Assembly (NCBI GenBank): GCA_013335235.1
Contig: JAAXVZ010000083.1
Location: forward strand, 1-6,075
DNA length: 6,075 nucleotides
Direction of reading: 5' to 3'
DNA from: Nanobdellota archaeon
GTDB taxonomy: Archaea; Nanobdellota; Nanobdellia; Woesearchaeales; GW2011-AR15
Part shown: positions 1 to 5,040 of the stretch, piece by piece
Position numbering within the stretch: the first letter of the stretch is position 1
How the letters are laid out: every line of letters begins with the position of its first letter
Notes under the pieces: generated by a model
The model's database searches: none
Seen by the model: only the letters and a program-made list of their open reading frames with translations
Told to the model about the DNA's origin: nothing
Program-made: the position numbers and the translations under genes

Positions 1-56
1 TTTATGAGCTGTCAAGAGCGGCCATAAGCTTAGACGATGATAAGAAAACAAATTGA
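1..56 (+). CDS. 3' end of an unidentified plus-strand gene (partial)
   Basis: Reading from base 3, an open frame runs to a TGA at 54-56 and encodes the tail YELSRAAISLDDDKKTN. The other two plus frames close earlier, and the minus strand offers only a seven-codon ATG frame. The polar, charged ending looks like a real C-terminus, and a T-rich tract typical of an archaeal terminator follows directly. The gene would converge on the alaX-like gene, with stop codons about 15 bases apart. Too little is visible to name a family. The inference that it is coding rests on the frame and the terminator only. Confidence 0.4.
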   Translation, partial: YELSRAAISLDDDKKTN

Positions 57-72
57 TTTTTTTTCTTTTTTT
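57..72 (+). terminator. T-rich tract, probable archaeal terminator for the left-edge gene
   Basis: Sixteen bases of T interrupted by a single C (at 65) follow directly after the TGA at 54-56 on the plus strand. Archaeal RNA polymerase terminates at T-rich stretches of the non-template strand without needing a hairpin, and none is seen here. The tract is in the right orientation for a plus-strand gene ending at 56. It reads as A-rich for the converging minus-strand gene, so it would not serve that one. Confidence 0.5.
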
Positions 73-722
73 CACTTGAGGTAAATTTCGACACGCTCTT
101 TTCCGGCACCTATATTTTTCCTTTTTAGTTCAATGGTTCTGATTTCACCTGTATTCTTCACATGAGTTCCGCCGCAAGGCATCTTCCATTCCCCGCAACA
201 CCACCATCTTAGGTCTGGCTTTGCAGGGTCTGGTGCCATTATAATATGTTGGTTCTCAGAAAGAAAAGAGTTCAGTTTTGCCTCAATCTCAGGCAGCACA
301 TCTGTTACTGGAGTATCATAGAGGAAATCGACTCTTGCCTTGTCTTGCCCGATGTTTGATCCGATTATCTTGAACTTCCCAAGTTTTTCTAGCATGAAAT
401 AATAGGCGATATGCGCAGCAGAGTGGAGCCTCATCAGTTTTTTCCTTTTTTCAATGTCAATATGCACCGAGACATCATCTCCTATCTTCAGGATAGGTTC
501 AATCTCTAATTCATACTCAATATCGATTATGCTCTCCTTGTCTCCAAGCTTCACTGCATTCACGACCTTTATTCCAGCAATCGTCCCTTCATCTGATTCC
601 TGGCCGCCGGAGCATGCGAAGAAGACTGTCCTGTCGATCTTGATCTTCTTCCCTTCGATGCTTGTGATTTTTGCAGTGCAGGTGTCTTGATAGGGGTTCT
701 CCCAGAATATTTTTTGTGTCAT
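72..722 (-). CDS. alaX: AlaX-type alanyl-tRNA editing hydrolase
   Basis: Free-standing homologue of the alanyl-tRNA synthetase editing domain. The family hydrolyses mischarged Ser-tRNA(Ala) or Gly-tRNA(Ala) in the cytoplasm. Numbering from the upstream GTG (731), the N-terminal part has the FFACSGGQESDEG segment, matching the family's F-x-x-x-x-GGQ-x-x-D-x-G motif. The Zn2+ ligands are visible as HSAAH (H103, H107) and CGGTH (C186, H190). The N-terminal domain plus about 216 residues fits the AlaX-M size class. Two starts compete. ATG at 722 gives 216 aa, is preceded by AGGTGAT with a 4 nt spacer, and begins MTQKIFWENPY as family members usually do. GTG at 731 gives 219 aa and lies about 26 bp from a TATA element, as expected for a leaderless message. 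I prefer 722. Family assignment is secure; the exact substrate is inferred. Confidence 0.93.
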   Translation of the reverse strand: MTQKIFWENPYQDTCTAKITSIEGKKIKIDRTVFFACSGGQESDEGTIAGIKVVNAVKLGDKESIIDIEYELEIEPILKIGDDVSVHIDIEKRKKLMRLHSAAHIAYYFMLEKLGKFKIIGSNIGQDKARVDFLYDTPVTDVLPEIEAKLNSFLSENQHIIMAPDPAKPDLRWWCCGEWKMPCGGTHVKNTGEIRTIELKRKNIGAGKERVEIYLK

Positions 723-726
723 GATT

Positions 727-733
727 ATCACCT
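727..733 (-). promoter_or_regulatory. Shine-Dalgarno sequence deciding the alaX start
   Basis: On the minus strand AGGTGAT lies 4 nt before ATG 722. It overlaps the in-frame GTG at 729-731, so the same bases are either the ribosome site for ATG 722 or part of a leaderless GTG start. If transcription starts about 26 bp after the TATA element, the message would begin within this motif. Confidence 0.5.
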
Positions 734-752
734 GGAAGAGGGTGTGGCCAGC

Positions 753-760
753 AAATATAA
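753..760 (-). promoter_or_regulatory. TATA-box-like element of alaX
   Basis: Minus-strand TTATATTT, centred at 756.5. That is about 26 bp upstream of GTG 731 and 35 bp upstream of ATG 722, so the predicted transcript start is near 731. It would give alaX its own promoter in the 62 bp gap after the HTH_10 gene rather than relying only on read-through. Confidence 0.5.
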
Positions 761-765
761 AGGAT

Positions 766-789
766 TATTGCCGTCATATGACGGCTATA
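766..789. repeat. 24 bp near-perfect palindrome between HTH_10 gene and alaX
   Basis: The core GCCGTCATATGACGGC (770-785) is a perfect 16 bp palindrome. Three further pairs (766-768 with 787-789) match after a single T/T mismatch. It overlaps the TAG stop (785-787) of the HTH_10 gene and ends about 5 bp upstream of the alaX TATA element, inside the region where BRE and activators bind. It could be a dimer-binding operator for alaX, or an RNA hairpin (six-pair stem, AUAU loop) at the end of the upstream message. No U-run follows, which argues against a terminator. Confidence 0.6.
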
Positions 790-1423
790 TCTGCTGCAGC
801 AGGATCTGCATGAGCTTTGACTCAGCTTTTCTAAGATGCTCCTGATAGGTCGTCCTTGGGACCTTAGAAATCATGGCCAATCTCTCTACATCAATCTTCC
901 TTGGAAAGGTATAGTATCCATGCTCAAGTGCCAGCTCAAGGGCTTTTCTTTGCTTCTCAGTCAGCTTCGGAACAGCAGACTGGATGAAAACAGACGGGTT
1001 CTCTTCTTTTAGCCTCAGCATCTTGACTTCTGCTATTGTCTTTATCTTCTTGTAGAACTCTGTAAGCGGCTTCTTTTCCCAGCTTCCAAGCTCCCAGTAT
1101 TCATATCCTTGCTTGAAAAAGACAGGCTTCAGGAAAAACATGGCTGGGTCCATATATGGTGCGATATGATCGTCGCCTTCCACAAGGACAAATACCTGGT
1201 TCCCTGTAGCCTTGAACCTTTTGATGCGAGAGTCTTCTGAAAGGCTTTTTACGAACTTCTCCTTGTCTTTTTCTTTTCCATTAAGGAGCACCATCCCATT
1301 ATGGTATTGCTTTCCATTTTTCTTGTAAGAATTCAGTGGGATGCCTGTTGCAGTCAGGTTATATTTTAGTGTCTTGGCTAGGATCCAGTCATCATGCCTT
1401 ATCTGAAGCTTTACTGCCCACAT
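785..1423 (-). CDS. HTH_10 (bacterio-opsin activator-type) transcription regulator
   Basis: 212 residues. The C-terminal part (about 154-207) matches the HTH_10 DNA-binding domain: LTEKQRKALELALEHGYYTFPRKIDVERLA, then a recognition helix in the KVPRTTYQEHLRKAESKL segment. Family members usually read LTxxQxxALxxAxxxGYFxxPR...STxSEHLRRAExKL. The N-terminal 150 residues, beginning MWAVKLQIRHDDWILAKTLKYN, resemble the variable regulatory part seen in short archaeal HTH_10 proteins; no ligand is evident. ATG 1423 is supported by a TATA element 26.5 bp upstream, implying a leaderless message. It lies 49 bp after the zinc-protein gene on the same strand but has its own promoter, so co-transcription is not needed. 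Family membership is well supported; target genes and signal are unknown. The palindrome at its 3' end is a candidate target, which is speculation. Confidence 0.9.
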   Translation of the reverse strand: MWAVKLQIRHDDWILAKTLKYNLTATGIPLNSYKKNGKQYHNGMVLLNGKEKDKEKFVKSLSEDSRIKRFKATGNQVFVLVEGDDHIAPYMDPAMFFLKPVFFKQGYEYWELGSWEKKPLTEFYKKIKTIAEVKMLRLKEENPSVFIQSAVPKLTEKQRKALELALEHGYYTFPRKIDVERLAMISKVPRTTYQEHLRKAESKLMQILLQQI

Positions 1424-1445
1424 AAGAGATATATTAGGGATAGGG

Positions 1446-1453
1446 TTTAATAA
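1446..1453 (-). promoter_or_regulatory. TATA-box-like element of the HTH_10 gene
   Basis: Minus-strand TTATTAAA centred at 1449.5, which is 26.5 bp before ATG 1423. No Shine-Dalgarno sequence precedes the ATG, so a leaderless transcript is the simplest reading. Confidence 0.6.
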
Positions 1454-1472
1454 GCTTGCTGCAAAAAACCGA

Positions 1473-1805
1473 TCAATATTCTGTATCTAATTCAGTCTGG
1501 TAATCCAGGCTGTCATCATCATCGACAACCACAGCGCTTGACTTGTTTTTCTTGTATTTGACTGTCTGCGTATTCTTCTCCTTGACTAGGCCCATGGCAA
1601 GGTCATCATACTGCATGTTAGTTATCTTCCTCAGGTCGTCAAAACACTTTATGTCATAGGCACGGAGAGCTTTCCTCATGACAGTGTCCTCGCTCTCTCC
1701 TACTTCCTTGAAGACCGTGTGGCGGGCGACGCATCTATGGCAGACATTATCCTTGCCGATAAAATATAAGAAAGTCAGATCCTTTTTGCATACGTCGCAT
1801 CTCAT
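1473..1805 (-). CDS. Small zinc-ribbon-like protein with acidic tail, function unknown
   Basis: 110 residues. The N-terminus MRCDVC...CHRC carries two CxxC knuckles (C3/C6 and C22/C25) separated by 15 residues, which together could form a single four-cysteine zinc site. Residues 40-75 (EDTVMRKALRAYDIKCFDDLRKITNMQYDDLAMGLV) look helical. A basic patch (KEKNTQTVKYKKNK) follows, then an acidic end with DDDD at 95-98. I do not recognise a named family. Size and composition suggest a nucleic-acid- or protein-binding adaptor, which is inference. ATG 1805 puts the first CxxC at the very start of the protein and has a TATA element 27-28 bp upstream. It is divergent from the 109-residue protein/KaiC pair and shares a roughly 104 bp control region with it. 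Confidence 0.75.
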   Translation of the reverse strand: MRCDVCKKDLTFLYFIGKDNVCHRCVARHTVFKEVGESEDTVMRKALRAYDIKCFDDLRKITNMQYDDLAMGLVKEKNTQTVKYKKNKSSAVVVDDDDSLDYQTELDTEY

Positions 1806-1828
1806 CGAGTTCTGAAATAAATCAGTAG

Positions 1829-1836
1829 TTAATATA
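1829..1836 (-). promoter_or_regulatory. TATA-box-like element of the zinc-protein gene
   Basis: Minus-strand TATATTAA centred at 1832.5, 27.5 bp before ATG 1805, which again fits a leaderless message. Between this box and the plus-strand box at 1880 sits a short inverted repeat, TATGG (1846-1850) and CCATA (1855-1859). Confidence 0.55.
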
Positions 1837-1879
1837 CTTAGCGCATATGGGCGGCCATAACGACGTTGCTATCCAAAGG

Positions 1880-1887
1880 TATATAAA
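1880..1887 (+). promoter_or_regulatory. TATA-box-like element of the 109-residue protein/KaiC pair
   Basis: TATATAAA centred at 1883.5 is 26.5 bp upstream of the GTG start at 1910, supporting both the promoter and that start. A second ATATAAATC copy (1895-1903) repeats 1881-1889 with a 14 bp period. It is too near the start codon to position transcription at 1910. Confidence 0.65.
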
Positions 1888-1896
1888 TCACGTGAT
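1887..1896. promoter_or_regulatory. 10 bp palindrome next to a TATA box, candidate operator
   Basis: ATCACGTGAT is a perfect palindrome that begins on the last base of the TATA element and ends about 14 bp before the predicted transcript start. A dimeric repressor bound here would block TBP/TFB or polymerase. A 10-mer palindrome can occur by chance, so the position is the main argument. Confidence 0.4.
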
Positions 1897-1909
1897 ATAA
1901 ATCTATTAT

Positions 1910-2239
1910 GTGGGGACAATACTGAGTTCTCGGGTGAGAGAAGATGGCAAGGTCATCTTTGAGATTGTGGTCAGCTATGATGAAGCACTGCAGCTAAAAG
2001 GTCACATGGAGAATGTGTATATCTTCTCAGAGCAGAACTCAAAAATCAAGACTGGCATCAGCCAACGCGGCAAAAATGACGCCACCAAGTATTTTTTAAT
2101 CCCAAAAGATTACAGGAATGACCTGCTATTCAGCAAGGATGTGCTATGCCAGTGCATTGACACAAAGACCAAGTCTGCGTTCATATATTTAGTAAACAAA
2201 AATGGCTACAAACCCAAAGAGAATACCAACAGGAATTGA
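1910..2239 (+). CDS. Unknown 109-residue protein, overlapping partner of the KaiC-like ATPase
   Basis: 109 residues from a GTG start (GTG GGG ACA ATA). The ATG two bases earlier reaches a stop after five codons, and the TATA box at 1880 is correctly spaced for a leaderless GTG message. The sequence alternates predicted strands (KVIFEIVVSYDEALQLKGHMENVYIFSE) with a middle section, KTGISQRGKNDATKYFLIPKDYRND. It looks like a small compact alpha/beta or beta-rich cytoplasmic protein with no signal peptide, membrane segment or metal motif. I do not recognise a named domain. Its last 38 bases lie within the KaiC-like gene in another frame, so the two are almost certainly co-transcribed and may act together. 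That functional link is inferred from the overlap alone. Confidence 0.8.
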   Translation: MGTILSSRVREDGKVIFEIVVSYDEALQLKGHMENVYIFSEQNSKIKTGISQRGKNDATKYFLIPKDYRNDLLFSKDVLCQCIDTKTKSAFIYLVNKNGYKPKENTNRN

Positions 2240-2933
2240 TGGATTCGACAAGCTGATCCAAGGAGGATTCAATGAGAAAAGCGTATCATTGATATCCGGT
2301 GCACCTGGTACAGGCAAGACAATATTCTCCCTTGCATTTGCATACTTCGGTGCAATGAAGTATGACCAGAAATGCGTCTATGTCACATTTGAGCAGCCTA
2401 TCGCTGACTTGGAAGAGCAGGCTATACAATTTGGCTGGGACCTTAAGAAATTGCAGAAGGATAAGAAACTGCACATGGTCTATATCCCCATAGAGGGAGT
2501 ACACAGCGAGACACTGCAGATGATCAAGGACCTTGTAGAGCAGAACAATGCGGAGCGCCTTGTAATCGATTCAATTTCCACGCTTAGCATTGCAGCCCCG
2601 CATTACAGCGACATAAAGACAAATTACTCAAGCCAGGCGCAGGTAAAATATTTTGTATATGATTTCATATACACTATCCGCGCTTTGGGATGCACTACGC
2701 TTATGATTGGGGAGCTAAAGGATGATAACTGGATAAATGAAGAAGTCCCTGCGGAGTTTGTGGTAGATAATGTGGTTGTCCTTAGATATTTCGGAGCAAA
2801 AGGATCTTCTAGCAGGACTCTTGCGATAAAAAAAGCCAGAAAGACAAAATTTGACGAGAATATATTCCCTTTCACGTTCGCGAAGACAGGAATAAAGGTC
2901 GGGCAAGTGCAGAAAGTTGCTATGAAATTCTAA
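2202..2933 (+). CDS. KaiC-like RecA-superfamily ATPase, single domain
   Basis: 243 residues forming one KaiC-type domain, whereas cyanobacterial KaiC has two. In order: the family opening RIPTGIDGFDKLIQGGF (8-23), Walker A GAPGTGKT (33-40), the catalytic-glutamate segment VTFEQP (61-66), Walker B RLVIDSIS (119-126), and the C-terminal SRTLAIKKARKTKFDENIFPFTFAKTGIKV, which matches the KaiC R-x-L-x-I-x-K-x-R and 'F-x-I-x-x-x-G-I' ending. Archaeal single-domain members are cytoplasmic ATPases linked to signalling, motility or regulation. No circadian kaiA or kaiB gene is visible here. At the usual EE pair this protein has E64-Q65. No Shine-Dalgarno sequence or properly spaced TATA box precedes ATG 2202, and the start lies 38 bp inside the preceding gene, so expression must depend on that gene's transcript. 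The stop overlaps the convergent V4R gene. Confidence 0.92.
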   Translation: MATNPKRIPTGIDGFDKLIQGGFNEKSVSLISGAPGTGKTIFSLAFAYFGAMKYDQKCVYVTFEQPIADLEEQAIQFGWDLKKLQKDKKLHMVYIPIEGVHSETLQMIKDLVEQNNAERLVIDSISTLSIAAPHYSDIKTNYSSQAQVKYFVYDFIYTIRALGCTTLMIGELKDDNWINEEVPAEFVVDNVVVLRYFGAKGSSSRTLAIKKARKTKFDENIFPFTFAKTGIKVGQVQKVAMKF

Positions 2934-3469
2934 AAGAGATCAATTGTGAATTCGCAGTGGCTGTCACCCCTTGCGATGCATTTGGTCTCTTCTCCCTTTA
3001 CTTTTAAGCCTGTAATACAGCTAAATCCTCCAGAATACAATCCCAGGAGGAAATCATCTACGCATGCTTTCTGCAATCCGGATGTTCTTTTATATAGCAA
3101 TGCAAACGGATTGTCCTTGACGCAGACAATGCATCTTTCCCCTTTCTTGAACTTCACCTGGGAAAACTCAATCTGCCCCCAGCCGCATATTAAGACTGTC
3201 GGTGCAAAGAGATTGATGAACGAGTCAGCATTCATATTGGCGATATCATATGCCTTGTCAAACTCACTGAACACAGCCTTGATCTGCTCATAGCCGATAT
3301 CATATATCATCTTCTTCCCTTTTGGCCCTAATGCAGCGCATTTCTTATATAGGTTCAGGTATGTTGTGGTTGGGAACATCACCATAGACTGGTTGAACAG
3401 CTTCAGGTGTCCCTCAGTGAAATCTATCTGTCCTGTCTCTATATAGCTCATGAATGGGTTTTTTTCCAT
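2930..3469 (-). CDS. V4R-domain protein, probable small-molecule sensor
   Basis: 179 residues. The C-terminal half matches the V4R (4-vinyl reductase) domain: CVDDFLLGLYSGGFSCITGLKVKGEETKCIARGDSHCEFTI (136-176). The family ending G-x-x-x-x-x-x-T-G-x-x-V-x-x-x-E-x-x-C-x-A-x-G-x-x-x-C-x-F is easily seen. Cysteines at 113, 116, 136, 151, 164 and 172 include the pair C164/C172, typical of metal-binding V4R members. The domain occurs in BchJ and in the ligand-binding part of XylR/DmpR-type regulators and is thought to bind small hydrophobic ligands. The N-terminal part (YLNLYKKCAALGPKGKKMIYDIGYEQIKAVFSEF) corresponds to the helical start of the same fold. No DNA-binding domain is present, so it would need a partner. 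ATG 3469 has a TATA box 26.5 bp upstream. The ligand is unknown. Confidence 0.87.
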   Translation of the reverse strand: MEKNPFMSYIETGQIDFTEGHLKLFNQSMVMFPTTTYLNLYKKCAALGPKGKKMIYDIGYEQIKAVFSEFDKAYDIANMNADSFINLFAPTVLICGWGQIEFSQVKFKKGERCIVCVKDNPFALLYKRTSGLQKACVDDFLLGLYSGGFSCITGLKVKGEETKCIARGDSHCEFTIDLF

Positions 3470-3491
3470 ACTCCAAAATTTAGGAAATAAC

Positions 3492-3499
3492 CTATATAA
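3492..3499 (-). promoter_or_regulatory. TATA-box-like element of the V4R gene
   Basis: Minus-strand TTATATAG centred at 3495.5, 26.5 bp before ATG 3469. It lies in the 43 bp gap after the ligase stop codon, so the V4R gene has its own promoter even though it is on the same strand as the preceding operon. GGAG one base before the ATG is too close to act as a Shine-Dalgarno site. Confidence 0.6.
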
Positions 3500-3512
3500 T
3501 CCTTTCTCGTCA

Positions 3513-5027
3513 CTATATCTTGATTACATAAGGCACATTGACAGTCTGCAGGTCAGGGTATTCAAGATGCTTCAGTATCTTATGCTTCATTGGTCCTGGC
3601 GCCCCGTTCAGCTCCTGCATCTTCCGGACTCTTGCAGACTGCAGGCTGCCTTCTGGCGAGTTATGGATCTCGACTTCAAACAGGGGATAGCCTGATGCGA
3701 ACACCCCGAATTCAGAGGTGTTTGCGACAAGGCTGAGGTATACCTCTTCAGGTGTCGCGGTGCCTTCGTAGTTGACTTTCAGCAAATCATATATCTGGCC
3801 CAGCGCCTCGCCTTTGACAGCCTGTATCATCCAATCCGTGACTTTGCCGTCAAATGCAGCCATGCTTTTTTCAAATTCCTGCGGGTACACCTTTGCCCCG
3901 CCGATATCAAGGATGCTGCTTCCGCGCGCCCAGTATTCTATCGCAGGCGTCGAGTATCTTCCATTGCCTTGCACAACAGTTATGAAATCATCTGTCCTGG
4001 CATTTATCCATGGGACACCGGCAGGCATTGTCAGCGCAAGCTCTCCTCTTGTCCCTATAGGCGCTTCCTGAAGAAGGAGCATCTTTGGGGCATAACCGAT
4101 TTCTTTTCTCTCTTTCTCAAGCTCATCCATGGGGATCACTCCTGCAATGGCATAGGATGGATTCAGGTGCATCTTCTGGGCACCTTGCCTTCCGTCGCTT
4201 CCAAAAGGGACCAGGAACTCTGTACTTGCCAGGAGGTTTATCACAGTCCCGAACATTGTCCTCAGGTAATCCTCGAGGACAGGATACATCTCTGTCCCCC
4301 CAAGCCCTGCAAAGCAGCAGGTCCTCTTCAATCGCTCTACTGCGGCATCCCCATTATGCATGCTGCGAAGCTTCATCTCAAGCGGCCTGATCATCGTTGG
4401 CAGGCTGAATATCCCGTGGACGTCGTTTCCTGCAAGATAATCCGCAAGCTCCTGGGCTGCAGCATCATTCCTTAAAGCAGTCCCAAGCGGGATATGGACA
4501 ACATCCATGCCCATGTCGTTTGCCAATTGAGGGATGCATTTGTATGTGACAAAAAGCTCTGCGCCGGTAAGCCCAAGGAGAACGGGTTTTTTGACCCCTT
4601 TCTCATGCAGGGCAATCAGCTCATCGGCAAAGAAGCCAGCAAACCCCAGCGTGGCATGCTCAGTGGAAGCACCTGTAAATGGCATGTATTTAGGTTTTCC
4701 TGTCGTGCCGCTGGTGCATGCATCATATCTCAGGTTAGAGTGCCCAAGCAGGGATTGCCAAGTCTCATCATCATTTGTCCTTGGCAGCAGATCCTCTGAC
4801 CTTGTATAAAATCCAGAGTTGGCCAGGTCATCAAGAGTCCTAATTTTTCCCAGAGGGCTATTAAACCGCTGCATAGCAGGCGTCAAGGCCGCAAGCGCAA
4901 GCGTCTTATCCAGGACTTCCTGCATCTGTGCCTCCTGCACTGCAGCAGGCGCAACTAAATGCGCTTTGACATCATCGAAAAAATCCAATCCTTTCTCTTG
5001 TCCTTCATAATATCTTAATAATCCCAT
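3513..5027 (-). CDS. Acyl-adenylating enzyme, ANL superfamily (PaaK-like ligase)
   Basis: 504 residues. Family enzymes activate a carboxylic acid with ATP to an acyl-AMP and usually pass it to CoA or another acceptor. Visible motifs are the P-loop TSGTTGKPK (105-113), the A5-type LASTEF (266-271), RTDD (344-347) at the position of the conserved ATP-ribose aspartate, and GGAKVYPQEFE (376-386), which corresponds to the hinge-region G-x-x-V-x-P-x-x-[IF]-E of phenylacetate-CoA ligases. A lysine-rich end, GPMKHKILKH (478-487), may supply the catalytic lysine. No carrier-protein, membrane or export segment is seen. ATG 5027 has GAGGTGA 6 nt upstream, only 13 nt after the methyltransferase stop, so the two form an operon. 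Four sampled 60-base blocks average about 57% G+C against about 44% in neighbouring genes. The substrate is unknown, and GH3- or LuxE-type acceptor chemistry is not excluded. Confidence 0.85.
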   Translation of the reverse strand: MGLLRYYEGQEKGLDFFDDVKAHLVAPAAVQEAQMQEVLDKTLALAALTPAMQRFNSPLGKIRTLDDLANSGFYTRSEDLLPRTNDDETWQSLLGHSNLRYDACTSGTTGKPKYMPFTGASTEHATLGFAGFFADELIALHEKGVKKPVLLGLTGAELFVTYKCIPQLANDMGMDVVHIPLGTALRNDAAAQELADYLAGNDVHGIFSLPTMIRPLEMKLRSMHNGDAAVERLKRTCCFAGLGGTEMYPVLEDYLRTMFGTVINLLASTEFLVPFGSDGRQGAQKMHLNPSYAIAGVIPMDELEKERKEIGYAPKMLLLQEAPIGTRGELALTMPAGVPWINARTDDFITVVQGNGRYSTPAIEYWARGSSILDIGGAKVYPQEFEKSMAAFDGKVTDWMIQAVKGEALGQIYDLLKVNYEGTATPEEVYLSLVANTSEFGVFASGYPLFEVEIHNSPEGSLQSARVRKMQELNGAPGPMKHKILKHLEYPDLQTVNVPYVIKI

Positions 5028-5033
5028 AATGGT

Positions 5034-5040
5034 TCACCTC
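5034..5040 (-). promoter_or_regulatory. Strong Shine-Dalgarno sequence of the ligase gene
   Basis: Minus-strand GAGGTGA with a 6 nt spacer to ATG 5027 fixes the start. It lies in the 13 nt gap after the methyltransferase TAA. The identical heptamer precedes the methyltransferase, whereas most other genes here lack any such site. Confidence 0.8.

Noticed and set aside
770..785. Palindrome read as a bacterial-type intrinsic terminator of the HTH_10 gene
   Set aside because: No U-run follows the hairpin on the minus strand, and archaeal termination does not normally need a hairpin, so an operator role is at least as likely.
18..1860. The 10-mer GCGGCCATAA at 18-27 and again at 1851-1860
   Set aside because: Many identical 10-mer pairs are expected by chance in 6 kb, one copy lies in probable coding sequence, and the flanks do not match.
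2183..2191. ATATATTTA as a private TATA box for the KaiC-like gene
   Set aside because: Its centre is only about 15 bp before ATG 2202, so transcription would begin inside the coding sequence, unlike the 26-28 bp spacing elsewhere in the window.
3772..5010. Several open frames of 60-170 codons on the plus strand across the ligase gene
   Set aside because: They are antisense to a gene with clear family motifs, overlap each other in different frames, are rich in Ser, Cys and Pro, and show no recognisable domain, TATA spacing or ribosome site. They follow from the higher G+C of the ligase gene.
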